Below, piece after piece: positions 26,845 to 35,892 of a stretch of DNA of 64,000 nt; the first letter of the stretch is position 1, and each line of letters starts with the position of its first letter. The notes beneath the pieces were generated by a model. It did no database searches, was not told the origin of the DNA, and was given only the letters and a program-made list of their open reading frames with translations. This stretch comes from Plectonema radiosum NIES-515 (GTDB lineage Bacteria; Cyanobacteriota; Cyanobacteriia; Cyanobacteriales; Nostocaceae), in NCBI RefSeq assembly GCF_025753815.1, contig NZ_JAOWRF010000386.1:1-64000 (forward strand). Reading direction: 5' to 3'. Position numbers and translations under genes: made by a program.

Positions 26845-27123
26845 ACTCTACCCCCTTAAAAATGCTCTAAAATAACCATGCTATGTAGTTTTAAATCGCC
26901 AAATTTTACCTTAAACGAGGAGGTATACTCAAAGACAGGTCAAATTGATATTGACAATTCTAATTATGTGTGAATGAGATTGATTGGACAGATATATAGC
27001 GTTCCGACTGGAATGAAATATTGTGTACTGAGTCTAAAAACCTTGCAGGGCAAAGCTTTTGTTTTAAAAATCTTTCAGTAATCAAACCGGATTGCTATAT
27101 GTAGAATAGAAATGTTATTGAGA

Positions 27124-27426
27124 TCAAGGTGAATGAGTCAGACATAGCAATTGCCAAATTTGTTCGGGAACTTCTTCAAAATGTTCCAGCAAAAAGTCCA
27201 TGAATGCCAAATGTCGTAAATCATTAGGCTGAGGATAGCGTCTAAATTTACCTTGCTTAAACCAACCTCTGACCGTAGAATCAGAACGACAGCATATTAA
27301 GGCAATTTGTTCATAACTCACATCCCATTTGGCATAAAATTCTTCTGGTTTCATACCAAATTCCCAGTGACTGTAGAGTGAAATTAGATGAATTTCTCTT
27401 GCCCCTAAAATCCGGGGGTTAGACAT
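27124..27426 (-). CDS. helix-turn-helix protein, 100 aa
   Basis: A short helical protein with YEQIALICCRSDSTVRGWFK, a helix-turn-helix pattern like transposase or regulator HTHs, followed by a basic patch (KFRRYPQP) and an acidic tail. Small proteins of this form are frequent in Nostocales. It probably binds DNA. No partner gene is adjacent. Confidence 0.6.
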   Translation of the reverse strand: MSNPRILGAREIHLISLYSHWEFGMKPEEFYAKWDVSYEQIALICCRSDSTVRGWFKQGKFRRYPQPNDLRHLAFMDFLLEHFEEVPEQIWQLLCLTHSP

Positions 27427-27509
27427 TGATACACCTCAAATATGTAAATATTGGAACTCATTTGTTACATCAGGTCTTTGTCAGTCACAGAGTTTATAGA
27501 CACACCAAT

Positions 27510-27531
27510 AAAACCCGCTTAGATGGGTTTT
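27510..27531. terminator. bidirectional intrinsic terminator
   Basis: AAAACCC-GCTTAGAT-GGGTTTT forms a 7-bp stem with A/T tracts on both sides. Confidence 0.6.
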
Positions 27532-27699
27532 CAACTCTTGATTCACTCTAAATCTGCGCTCCTCAGATATAGTTAAAATAGTTCCGTTATTTATAATGGC
27601 TAGAATACCGATTCAGGAATAGCCAGAAATAGTGGATAGGGTAGGGATGGTGCTTCGGACAATTTCTTGTTTGGCATAGCGTTACCACTGGTATATCTA

Positions 27700-28365
27700 T
27701 ATGGTAAAATATTTATATGCTGACAATAAATTACACTTACCGAATTTATCCAAATACTGACCAATCGGCCCAAATGCTTGAATGGTTGGAAATGTCGCGC
27801 AAAGTTTACAATCGTGCTTTGCGTGAATTGAAAGATTGGATAAATTCGCGTAAATGCATGATAGATAGGTGTTCGATTGAGCGAGAATACATCATTCCCG
27901 CCGACGCTTCTTTCCCGTCTTATCATCGTCAGCAAAATGATTTGCCCAAACTTAAAGAATCTTGGATAGACCTGAAAAAAGTCCATTCTCAGGTTTTGCA
28001 AACTACGATTCGCAGGATGCATGACACTTGGGAATCTTTTCAAAAGCGCGGTTTTGGGTTTCCACGATTCAAAAAGTTTGGGCAGTTCAAATATGAGTGT
28101 GTTTCCACAGTTTCTTGACAATCCCATCAACGGATTTGAAATTACTTTGCCCAAAAATGGCAGCATTCCGATTAGCCTGAGCCGTCCAATTCCTCAAGGA
28201 TTTAGCGTCAAACAGGTGAGGGTATTGTCTAAAGCTCGTGGAACACAATGGTATGTGGTTGTTTCGATTCAATCTGATGTGTCGGTTCCCGATGTTCCCG
28301 TTCATGGTAGAGCAATAGGAATTGACCTTGGATTGGAAAGATTTGTAACTGTGTCGGGAGGAATA
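27700..28365 (+). mobile_element. truncated IS200/IS605-type element (TnpB only)
   Basis: The element contains a frameshifted and 3'-truncated tnpB. Its truncated right end abuts the interrupted Pol I-type gene at about 28360-28370. The left end is near TACCA...TGGTA (about 27685-27710). No tnpA and no intact right end are present, so it is immobile. Ends are approximate. Confidence 0.65.
27717..28365 (+). pseudogene. tnpB: tnpB (RNA-guided nuclease family) pseudogene
   Basis: The first frame (27717-28118) gives MLTINYTYRIYPNTDQSAQM, the usual TnpB start, and RFKKFGQFKY. A +1/-1 shift near 28090-28100 moves homology to the next frame (PQFLDNPINGFEITLPKNGS), which reaches the RuvC-I motif AIGIDLGLERFVTVSGG. 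It then stops, losing RuvC-II, the zinc ribbon and RuvC-III. It has two lesions and is not functional. Confidence 0.8.
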
Positions 28366-29417
28366 GTTTGCAGAGGTGGGTTACGACAGGAAAATCTACC
28401 AGATCTAGCTCCTAGCTGATAATAATTTGGGTGAATTCTACCTGTTTTAGGGTGAATGTGTTTGGGTAAATTATCGGTAAGAGTACTTGTGATTTTGGAT
28501 AGGTGGCGATAATCCAAAAGTGCCTGGATTACAGGATACTGTTTGGATAGAGGCACAATATCCTTTTGATTCGTAGATTGTACAGAAATGCCCATAGCCT
28601 GGAGAGCAGCTAGAACCTGCTGGGGTGAATTAGGATTGACGATATCTGTCAGTTCTGGCAGCAATGACATCTGAGAGCTAGCAATACGGAGTTGCTTAAG
28701 CTGGTTTAAAGCATCTGTTTTTTCAGCTTCTAGTTTTGCACCCAATATCTGCCATCGGGACAAGTCAAATAGCATCCCGTTAAGTTCCATTTGAGCTACA
28801 ACAGGCATACACTGAAATTCCAGTTGGGCAATTTTGAGTAACTTTGCCTGCTTTAACTTGTTGAGGAGAATTGGGTAAAGGTCAAGCAATATGGCAGCAT
28901 CTACGGCAGCATACTGCAATTGAGCCGATTTAAGAGGTTTACACCAATCGCTGATTTGTTGAGTTTTATCTAGTTGAAGGTGTAGTAGCTTTTTAACTAT
29001 ATTTTGTAAGGATGAGCTTGTTTTTAATCCTGCGGTTAGAACTTTATAAGCAAGTTGGGTATCAAAGAATTGACTCTTTGGTTGAAGTCCTGCGAGTGTG
29101 AGAAATTGCCAGTCGAACTTGGCATTATGTGCAATTTTGACAGCAGAGTTACAAAGCAGTTTTTTGAGCAGTTGGCGATCGCTTTTGGGAATAGCTGGTA
29201 AATCAATTAGCAGTACTGGATGGTTTGGTGCAGCTATTTGAATCAGTCTAATAGAATCAGTTAGAGGGTCAAATCCTGTTGTTTCACAATCTATGGCTAA
29301 AATTTCTGCCTGAAACAGAGGTTGGAGAGCATAATTAAGAGTTGAAACATTGGAAGCAAGAGTATATTCTGGAGTATAAATACTGGGATTATTTGTATTT
29401 ATTAAGCCTGTATTCAT
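28302..29417 (-). pseudogene. Pol I-type 3'-5' exonuclease/polymerase gene, polymerase half missing
   Basis: The N-terminal 3'-5' exonuclease domain is complete: AIDCETTGFDP (about 41-51), AHNAKFDWQFL and YAAVDAAILLDLYP give the DEDDy residues. It is followed by the start of a family A polymerase (GRIHPNYYQLGARSGRFSCR, then NPPLQTIP). The frame then enters the antisense strand of the TnpB relic and ends after 18 foreign residues, so the polymerase palm motifs are absent. Cyanobacterial plasmids often carry such bifunctional proteins. Here at most a free exonuclease could be made. Confidence 0.8.
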
Positions 29418-29549
29418 AATAAATTAAATTTGAATTTCTCACCTAGAAGCGATAGCTTGTATATCTAGCAACTTCAAATTAGTTTTATACAAGGAGTTGA
29501 AAAACTATTCAAGAGAGGTAATACTATTGATATTCCTCTCTTTATATGA

Positions 29550-30104
29550 TTAACTGACTTGACGCTTACCTGTTTTTGCAATGTTAGAATGCTGAATTTT
29601 CTCTTGAGCAGATGTAAAAGCAGTAGGAGCTAATTCTCTAATAATGGGTGTGACAATTTCTGGTGCCAGTTCTAAACGATGCTTAATCTGTGATTGCAAC
29701 CAGGCTAAAGGAACACTTTTACTGTTGACTTTTTGTTTGATAATTAAGTCAGGATTGGATTTTGAAGCTTTTTTTATGGCAGTAGCAATTTTTCTGGCTG
29801 TCCGTAAATCAATTTTGTCTACATCAATGCTAACAAAGTTGTCTGGTTGAGGTTCTGGTTTTGATGTAATACGGTTAGTTGATTGATTTGGATTTTCCAA
29901 ATTGAGAGATTTCTTAATATCAATAGATTCAAGGTGTGATTGTTCAGATGTTGTGTTGTTGGTATGGTATTCGATGTTGAGTGTAAATTTTTGCCACAGA
30001 TGGACTATTCCCGCAACAAAATCAACGACCATTACAATGGTATATAAGGCTGTAATTCCAATGATGAGATGATTTAAAAATTCTTGAGTTTCTTGAGTAT
30101 TCAT
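29550..30104 (-). CDS. single-pass membrane protein, unknown
   Basis: 184 aa. One hydrophobic segment (about 13-36, LIIGITALYTIVMVVDFVAG) is followed by a polar, Asn/Ser-rich linker. A basic C-terminal region with TARKIATAIKKASKSNPDL and PLAWLQSQIKHRLEL follows. No family is recognised. It lies in a minus-strand group with the Pol I relic and two small hypothetical genes, with about 130 bp to the next gene. Confidence 0.55.
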   Translation of the reverse strand: MNTQETQEFLNHLIIGITALYTIVMVVDFVAGIVHLWQKFTLNIEYHTNNTTSEQSHLESIDIKKSLNLENPNQSTNRITSKPEPQPDNFVSIDVDKIDLRTARKIATAIKKASKSNPDLIIKQKVNSKSVPLAWLQSQIKHRLELAPEIVTPIIRELAPTAFTSAQEKIQHSNIAKTGKRQVS

Positions 30105-30165
30105 GATGACTAACTTGAAAAATTATGTTCATAATTAAAGAAGCGATCGCTTCCATTTAACAGAA

Positions 30166-30202
30166 AAATCCTCAGATGAAAATTTGAATAAACTGAGGAT
30201 TT
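30166..30202 (-). terminator. intrinsic terminator of the 30.2-30.9 kb unit
   Basis: A 10-bp stem AAATCCTCAG...CTGAGGATTT with a 17-nt loop. Read on the minus strand it is followed by TTTTT, and it begins 10 bp after the stop of the 56-aa gene. Confidence 0.65.
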
Positions 30203-30211
30203 ATGTAAAAT

Positions 30212-30382
30212 TTAGAACAAGCTAATTTGCACAGTTGAATTTGATGAAGGTTTAGGAGTTGGAGTGCTTTGGGTTGAGTCTAAATTAGGCTTGGCATTGA
30301 CATTACGCTTACCCCATCTCTCTTGTGCTGCGTGTTTAACTATGCTGCGTCGAATTGACCTGCACTCGATAGTTGAATTCAT
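30212..30382 (-). CDS. small basic protein, 56 aa, overlapping the gene upstream
   Basis: The ATG at 30382 lies inside the 3' end of the 191-aa gene in another frame. The product begins MNSTIECRSIRRSIVKHAAQ, continues ERWGKRNVNAKPNLD and ends in a Thr/Pro/Ser-rich tail (VQISLF). A terminator follows 10 bp after the stop, which supports a real gene end. No strong ribosome site is seen, so it may depend on translation of the upstream gene. A frameshifted C-terminal extension of the 191-aa protein is the other reading. Confidence 0.45.
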   Translation of the reverse strand: MNSTIECRSIRRSIVKHAAQERWGKRNVNAKPNLDSTQSTPTPKPSSNSTVQISLF

Positions 30383-30911
30383 TTTTTACTTGATTAAAAT
30401 GAATGATGCGATTATTGCTGGCATTGCTCGTATCACCATCACCTATAAATTCATAAAAACTCTTGCAACCCTTTGGTAATTTATCGTATTTGGTTAAAAC
30501 TTCATTACCTACCCAAAGATAAAGGTCAGCGTAGTCCCTATGTAAAGGTGCTTCGTAAGTTGCAGGCATCATATAGGTAAGAACTTCTGTGGCTGTGCTG
30601 GAAACACCAACCTGATCTTGTTCGTATTCAGTGAAGATAAGTTCCAATCGATCCTGAATACAAGCAAACTTCAGCCATTGGGGAATCGTATCACTCCAAG
30701 GACTGCGATGAATTACTAATGGCCCTGCAAGGTAGCGAACATGGTGTAGGGAAAATTCAGCTATTTCCTTCATACTTGCTAATAATTCTTTTGGTGTATT
30801 TAAACTTGCCAGAATTTGCAGCATTTTTAAGGTGTTGTCTGGCAGTTTGGTACTATTACCATTACTGACTTCTGCCATTATTTCAGGTGAAATTAAATTC
30901 ATTTGCTCCAT
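30336..30911 (-). CDS. hypothetical protein, 191 aa
   Basis: No family is recognised. The protein has no signal peptide or membrane span. The N-terminus is helical (TPKELLASMKEIAEFSLHHV). The middle has aromatic-rich beta-like segments (YLAGPLVIHRSPWSD, HRDYADLYLWVGNEVL). It ends in VQVNSTQHS within the overlap with the 56-aa gene. It is first in the minus-strand group running to about 30.2 kb. Confidence 0.55.
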   Translation of the reverse strand: MEQMNLISPEIMAEVSNGNSTKLPDNTLKMLQILASLNTPKELLASMKEIAEFSLHHVRYLAGPLVIHRSPWSDTIPQWLKFACIQDRLELIFTEYEQDQVGVSSTATEVLTYMMPATYEAPLHRDYADLYLWVGNEVLTKYDKLPKGCKSFYEFIGDGDTSNASNNRIIHFNQVKNEFNYRVQVNSTQHS

Positions 30912-31035
30912 TTTTCATCTCGATATGAGCGCATCACCAAAAATAGCCAATCGGCTAAAAAATTAATGTCCAATAGGTGAATGCTGATACTAGATAAATA
31001 TTTTTATGCTGGCATTGCTACAGCTTTTTTAGGTA

Positions 31036-31350
31036 ATGTCAATGAATAACGAACCCACAATTAACCAAAATCTGGATACTGACGACAGTAGTAATTATCA
31101 GTCTGGCAGTGGCTATCAATCTTTATGTTACGGTGTTAAGCAATCAAGGTCTGGAGATAGTAATAATCCCTGGCAAGCAGACCAATTTAGGGATGGTTAT
31201 CAAGAGAATATTTTTGAAATCAATCTTGGGGATACACCTTACACTGAATCGGCTGCTAATCCCAATCCTCAATTACCAGGATATGGCTCAGGCTCAGGTT
31301 ACAAGTCTAAGAAAAGTCAACAGTCAGCAGAAGAGGAGCTAGAGTTATAA
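31036..31350 (+). CDS. small polar hypothetical protein, 104 aa
   Basis: A hydrophilic, Ser/Gly/Asn/Gln-rich protein with YQSGSGYQSL near the N-terminus and YGSGSGYKS near the C-terminus, a pair of similar motifs. It ends in an acidic EEELEL. It is probably disordered. MNNEP (31042) is a possible second start. The function is unknown. Confidence 0.45.
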   Translation: MSMNNEPTINQNLDTDDSSNYQSGSGYQSLCYGVKQSRSGDSNNPWQADQFRDGYQENIFEINLGDTPYTESAANPNPQLPGYGSGSGYKSKKSQQSAEEELEL

Positions 31351-31803
31351 GTCATATTTTCACTCTCTTCCTATACCCCATAAGCAACAATTAATTGGGT
31401 TTTTGGCATTGCTGATCAGTGGGATGATTTTTGTCGGGCTTACGCCCCGCTTCTCTACGAGACGCTCCGCGTAGCTTGCTTAAGAGCAGGGGTACGCTAA
31501 CACGCAGAGACGCTCCAGGCGCAGAGAGTAAGAGTTTGAGAGATTAAATTTTTAATTTTCATTCCTTCATTCAGCAACGCCGGGGTTTTATTCAATGAAA
31601 AACTCCACCCACAAGGGGATGGAGTTTTTGGGCATGGGGAATGGGGCACTGATGGGGAAGAGTTACCAATGCCCAATGCCCAATGCCCCAAGTCGGCGGG
31701 GCGCGCACCCTTCGCACCCACAAGGGGATGGAGTTTCCCGCCGACTTTCATAAATTACTTTGCTTGTTGGGGTATAGTTGCTGTCATTTTTAAACCTGAA
31801 ATT
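31351..31803. other. intergenic stretch packed with interspersed repeats
   Basis: It holds GC-rich repeat text typical of Nostocales (ctacgagacgctccgcgtag near 31455; tgcccaatgcccaatgcccc near 31670). It also has a hairpin and a second copy of half of that hairpin (cacccacaaggggatggagtt, near 31607 and 31718). No gene is supported here. Confidence 0.5.
31598..31629. terminator. hairpin AAAAACTCCA...TGGAGTTTTT
   Basis: A perfect 10-bp stem with a 12-nt loop and A/T ends on both strands. It could terminate transcription in either direction. The loop plus right arm recur at about 31717-31737. Confidence 0.5.
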
Positions 31804-32835
31804 ATGAAGATACCAAAAGCATGGATATCTCTTCTGGTTGTCATTGCTTGTATTATTTATAGTATCGCTGCACAAGCTACAGTCAACACATTTGATGGCA
31901 ATTTACCGACTCGAATTGTAGAAGTTGCAAATCCTCAGTCTCGACTACCTGCTACTAAAGTTTTGCTCCCAGACTGGAGCCGCATTTCTCTGGGACAGCT
32001 ACCAGGTATCAGTCAATCTGGTGCAATTGATGGCAGTCCCTACAGTCAAACACTAGGTTATGACCTGAGTCGCACTTGGAATGTGGGTATGACTCCTGAC
32101 CAATATTTGAAGTTAGGAGATATCAGTGAAGCATTACAGGCAGAGGAGTTTTCTTTGCAGGCGATCCAGGCGATCGCTTTACGCACAGTACCAGAGGCAA
32201 ATACAGGCATTAACAGTATAGATTTAAACAAAATTGCCTTGAGTAAATTTCCCCTGATTGGGAAGCAGACATTGAGGCATTTAGCTCAGGTTGTTCCAGA
32301 CTTAGATAACACACAAGTAAACAATATTACACCTGTTGCCACTTTACTAAAATCTCACTTAATTGCCGCATCTAATTTAACACTAGCTCAGGTACTAACA
32401 CAGTATGAAGTTGGGCAAATGAAGTTGGGAGAAATCGACTTGTCAAAGTTTTCTATTTCTTCAATTCCTAACTTAGATGCAGTACAGTTACAACAATTTA
32501 CAGGCTGGATGAATAGCAATGTTTCGGATATTCCTGGTTTGGGACAAGTACCTTTAGGGTCAATGCCTAATCCCATCACTAAAATTGGTAGCTTGGTAAT
32601 GCGGATTGATGTAGTTTATGGGTCAGCAGAAAACCGCCGTAACAATACGATTTCTGGTTCAGATGTGCAAGGGTTTTCTGTGCCTTGTACCCAAAAAGAC
32701 TGCGCTTACTTAGAACTGGATGATTTGGAAAATGCAGGTGGTAGGGAGTTCCGCGATCGCAGTAAGTTGGAAGGTAAGCAGTGGATTTCCGGTAAATACC
32801 AAGAAGTCGAGGGCGGGCGGGGCATCCTGTTTTGA
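31804..32835 (+). pseudogene. exported M23-peptidase-associated plasmid protein, 3' truncated
   Basis: The ATG at 31804 gives a clear signal peptide (MKIPKAWISLLVVIACIIYS, cleavage after about AAQA). The mature part has LGYDLSRTWNVGMTPDQ, helical repeats, and VPLGSMPNPITKIGSLVMRI then SGSDVQGFSVPC, which resembles the N-terminal part of plasmid-borne cyanobacterial M23 peptidase proteins. The frame ends at GGRGILF exactly where it meets the 3' end of the convergent relaxase gene. The peptidase domain is therefore missing, and the two genes were probably joined by a deletion. The family assignment is from memory. Confidence 0.55.
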
Positions 32836-33654
32836 AGGCACTGCTGGTGTAGGATGTTCAACAGCTTGTTCCATGAGTTTCTGGATGCGTTTGTCATCCC
32901 GCTTGGGACTGTAGTTTACACCTCGATGCTTTTGTAAACCAGGAAAGGTATATGCTTTACCCAGATGCGTACCACTAAAAGCTACACCATCAAGTTGGTA
33001 ACTAATGCCTTTGACAATGCCTGTGCGAGTATAAACAACGCGGATATTAATACGAAGTTGTTGCTCTCGCTCTATTAACTCTGGCATAGTGGGATGGTCG
33101 TGGGTTGCTTGGTCGATCGCTCGCTGAAGTTTGACCCTAACGCTTTCCTCTCCAGTTCTGGCAATGTGCCTACGTTCGCCAGTAGTTGGACTGTGCTTAT
33201 CTTTTTCCCAACTTGGTTGCACCGATTGTAAATTGTATTCCTGCTCCAACTTACGAATTACCACTTCACTTCTGCGATCGTCCCAGCTATCAGAAACTGT
33301 AGTGCCATCTAATTGAATGCGACTGGCAGCAATATGTATGTGTTCATGAGTCCGGTCAGTATGCCGCACTACAACATATTGGTTCATATTAAAACCCATT
33401 GCTTGCAGATACTTCTGGGCTATTTCATCCCAAGTATCATCATTTAAACTCTCTTTGTGGGCCAAACTGAGAGAAGCGTGATAAACAGCCCTGTTCACCT
33501 TCGGGTTTAATCTTCGAGATATACCAAATTCAGCTGCTAATTCGCGTGGGTTTGTTCCTTCCATATTCCCACCGATTTGTCTTGCCCCATCTTTGCCAAA
33601 GAGGTAGTTTAGCAGTCCCCGGAAACTTTTACCTTTGATGTGCTTGCCAATCAT
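32710..33654 (-). pseudogene. mobA: MobA/VirD2-type relaxase, C-terminally truncated
   Basis: The first ~290 residues carry a relaxase domain: KSFRGLLNYLFGKDGAR at the start and the metal-binding His cluster HTDRTHEHIHIAASRI. The remaining ~40 residues (from about PSKQDAPP) are antisense to the M23-associated gene. Family members usually extend well beyond this, often into a primase or helicase part, so the 3' half is lost. The nicking domain itself may still be complete. It overlaps mobC by 4 bp (ATGA). Confidence 0.8.
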
Positions 33655-34025
33655 CCTTCATCTTGTAAATCAGTGATTAAATCAATTTCAGCAATCTCTC
33701 GGCGCACCTGTTTCACCAAATCTCTTACCTGTGACAACAATGCTCTATCTACGACCACAGGTTCTCCCATGAGTACTGAAGTATTGATTGCTTTAGCTAT
33801 TTGGTTGAGGTTGTTGCCTATTTTCCCTAACTCCCAGTAAGTTTGGCCTGCTACTTTGGTGACACGCCTGGGCAATCTATTTTTCAGAGTCTTGGCACGA
33901 AACAACTCACTCATAGTGAGATTATTTTCATCTGCCATTAGCTGTGCTTTCTCGTATTCTGCCAAAGTCAGTCTAATGTCTATCCTGTGTGAGCGTTTCT
34001 GTCGCATTATTGATGCATTAGTCAA
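33651..34025 (-). CDS. mobC: MobC-like relaxosome protein
   Basis: 124 aa. A ribbon-helix-helix-type N-terminus (RIDIRLTLAEYEKAQLMADE) is followed by ELGKIGNNLNQIAKAINTS, the signature helix of the MobC family, and a coiled C-terminal helix. MobC proteins bind the transfer origin and help the relaxase nick it. It is translationally coupled to mobA. The transfer origin is probably just upstream (34026-34200), but I cannot point to the nick site. Confidence 0.8.
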   Translation of the reverse strand: MTNASIMRQKRSHRIDIRLTLAEYEKAQLMADENNLTMSELFRAKTLKNRLPRRVTKVAGQTYWELGKIGNNLNQIAKAINTSVLMGEPVVVDRALLSQVRDLVKQVRREIAEIDLITDLQDEG

Positions 34026-34196
34026 GATTCTGTTTTAAGTTTGACGACTGCACTATCATTTGTCATTGACCAAGCGGTTACTTACGATTCTGGTTCAATA
34101 CCAAGATGCGATCACGCAATTAAAAAGCTAATTTGCCCAAACCTTGCAGAAATTTATTTTCCAGGCTGAACTCCCAGAGAGAATTTTCGTATCATC

Positions 34197-34286
34197 TTCC
34201 CCTCTGTCACGGTGGTTGACCTACTTAGGTAGGGGAACCGTGAAAGGAGGGCAAGTTTGTTGCCGCACCTTGGGGTGCGTTTTTTC
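34197..34286 (+). ncRNA. candidate structured RNA ending in a terminator
   Basis: The plus strand has CACGGT...ACCGTG (6-bp outer stem) enclosing CCTAC-TTAG-GTAGG, an AAAGGAGGG stretch, and the hairpin CGCACC-TTGG-GGTGCG followed by TTTTTT (34264-34285). A nested stem plus a Shine-Dalgarno-like segment plus an intrinsic terminator looks like a small RNA or a leader. No gene follows for about 450 bp. It could be a plasmid-control RNA. There is no homology evidence. Confidence 0.4.
34264..34286 (+). terminator. strong intrinsic terminator
   Basis: CGCACC-TTGG-GGTGCG followed by six T. Confidence 0.7.
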
Positions 34287-34378
34287 TCCCCAGAAAAAAT
34301 GTCCGGACAGCAACATAGCTTGCTACTCACCAAAGGTTTTTTTGGGCTGCTCGAATCAACTGCTGGATGAATATGTGA

Positions 34379-34422
34379 TGGATCTCTGAGGGATTTGTAT
34401 TGGATCTCTCATGACATAATCT
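34379..34422. repeat. parC: upstream set of 11-bp parC-like iterons
   Basis: Units begin at 34379, 34390, 34401 and (weak) 34412: TGGATCTCTGA, GGGATTTGTAT, TGGATCTCTCA, TGACATAATCT. They keep an 11-bp register with the conserved start TGGATCT. Confidence 0.7.
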
Positions 34423-34439
34423 TTGTCAATAGTAAATCA

Positions 34440-34468
34440 TTGTTGCTAATAAAAATGATACTTACAAT
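34440..34468 (+). promoter_or_regulatory. parMR promoter between two iteron sets
   Basis: TTGTTG (34440-34445), 17 nt, then TACAAT (34463-34468), giving a near-consensus -35/-10 pair. Flanking by iterons on both sides matches the R1 parC layout, in which ParR represses the promoter from within the centromere. Confidence 0.6.
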
Positions 34469-34484
34469 ACGTATGTCAGACAAA

Positions 34485-34572
34485 TGGATCTGTATTGGAT
34501 CAACATTGTCACTGCAATGGATCTGCAATGGCTCGTTCGTGGATCTGGCATGGATCTGTGATGGCACACTTT
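34485..34572. repeat. parC: downstream set of eight 11-bp parC-like iterons
   Basis: Eight consecutive 11-mers begin at 34485, 34496, 34507, 34518, 34529, 34540, 34551 and 34562. Five carry TGGATC, most as TGGATCTG. The units at 34507, 34529 and 34562 are degenerate (TGTCAC, TGGCTC, TGGCAC). The strict 11-bp period puts each site on the same helix face, as needed for ParR assembly. Confidence 0.8.
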
Positions 34573-34743
34573 TTTAAATCGAATTTCTTAGCAGAAAAGT
34601 AACGACTTCATTAACAGCAGCAAAAAAAAATAACCAATTGGCTAAAATTTGGCTCCAACAAAATGGTCAGTAGAGTGATGTTCACAGCCAATATTTGCAT
34701 TTAAGTTAAAAGCAGCTTTTATGGATAATCACAACCACAGTCA

Positions 34744-35892
34744 ATGTCAAATCTGATAGTCAGTTTTGACCCTGGTGCTTCCTTGACCAAGATTGTTTAC
34801 GAACTAGCAACTGAAGGCAAACCACATTTGATGACAATGGAACCAGAGATGCTGAAGTTGCCTCAAAGTTCGATTGACGCTTATATGTCGAGTCGCAAGG
34901 GTCTGGAATCTCCTAAACCAGCAGATGAAGCCTGGGTGTCAAGTCCTGCGGATGGTGATACACAATGTACGGTAGTTGGATTCCTGGCACGGCAGTTTTC
35001 AGCATCTGCCAGACTCGATAAGCTCAAGTACGAAACCTCAATTCACAAAGCCCTAGCAGTAATCGGTGCGATCGCTCAACACAACAAATTGCCTAACAGG
35101 TTTTCACTATCACTGACCTCACTACTGCCCTATAGTGAATATCAAAATCGCCAAGCATTTGAGCAACAGTTGCAGTCTGCACTCAAGGATTTTAGGTTTC
35201 GGGGTCAAAGGTTGCGGGTGAAGCTGGAGCGATTCGAGTGCTTACCCGAAGGTGCGGGATTGGCAATGATTCGCCAACGCCAGAATGGTAAAGAATGGTT
35301 CAACGCCCAAACGATCGCAGTGCTAATGTTCGGGCATCGCAACACCAGCCTTCTATTATTTGAACGGGGCAAGATGACGGCAGGTTACACCAATGGGTTG
35401 GGCTTTCACCAAATGGTAAAGCGAGTAATTGAGCGCACATCTGGGCAGGATGCCACTGTTTTGACCTCTGCCATCTATGCAGCTGGTTCAGATATCACGA
35501 CTGATAACCAAGCAATTCGTACTCTGGTCAAAAGTAGAGAACCTAAAAACATTGATTATGAATTGCAGATGATTGTTAATGCCATTGCTACTGCTAAAGC
35601 TGAGTATTGGTCTAGGCTTTACGATTGGCTGGAATCAACTTTACCTGCGGTGAACGAGGTGATTTTGAGTGGTGGCGCAGCATTGTACTTAGAGCAAGAG
35701 TTACAAGACTGTTTTCAAGAAATTTCAACTTATTGGGGTGCTGACTTACAGCAGCAGCTACAAGAAGTATTCAAGGATAAAAGTAATGATTATTATCGTA
35801 GTTTCCGAGAGCAGGAAGCTTTGTCATTTAGGTTGATTGATGCGTTTGGTTTGTTTATGCGGTTTAGAGCGCAAATGGAGAAGGTAGCATGA
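34744..35892 (+). CDS. parM: ParM/StbA-type actin-like partition ATPase
   Basis: 382 aa. It has an actin-fold layout: phosphate-1 loop FDPGASLTKIVY (8-19), a middle segment with IAVLMFGHRNTSLLLFERG (phosphate-2 like) and adenosine motif EVILSGGAALYLEQEL near the C-terminus. ParM filaments push plasmid copies apart after binding ParR on parC. Iterons and a promoter lie upstream, and the ParR-like gene overlaps it by 4 bp (ATGA). The assignment rests on motifs plus context. Confidence 0.8.
   Translation: MSNLIVSFDPGASLTKIVYELATEGKPHLMTMEPEMLKLPQSSIDAYMSSRKGLESPKPADEAWVSSPADGDTQCTVVGFLARQFSASARLDKLKYETSIHKALAVIGAIAQHNKLPNRFSLSLTSLLPYSEYQNRQAFEQQLQSALKDFRFRGQRLRVKLERFECLPEGAGLAMIRQRQNGKEWFNAQTIAVLMFGHRNTSLLLFERGKMTAGYTNGLGFHQMVKRVIERTSGQDATVLTSAIYAAGSDITTDNQAIRTLVKSREPKNIDYELQMIVNAIATAKAEYWSRLYDWLESTLPAVNEVILSGGAALYLEQELQDCFQEISTYWGADLQQQLQEVFKDKSNDYYRSFREQEALSFRLIDAFGLFMRFRAQMEKVA

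Larger units (their letters stand above)
34026..34378. other. intergenic region: transfer-origin and small-RNA candidates
   Basis: Apart from the structured segment at 34197-34285 there is no supported gene. The position directly upstream of mobC-mobA is where an oriT is normally found. Confidence 0.4.

Noticed and set aside
27600..28305. Minus-strand frames over the TnpB region
   Set aside because: The plus strand shows clear TnpB homology in two frames, so the opposite frames are by-products.
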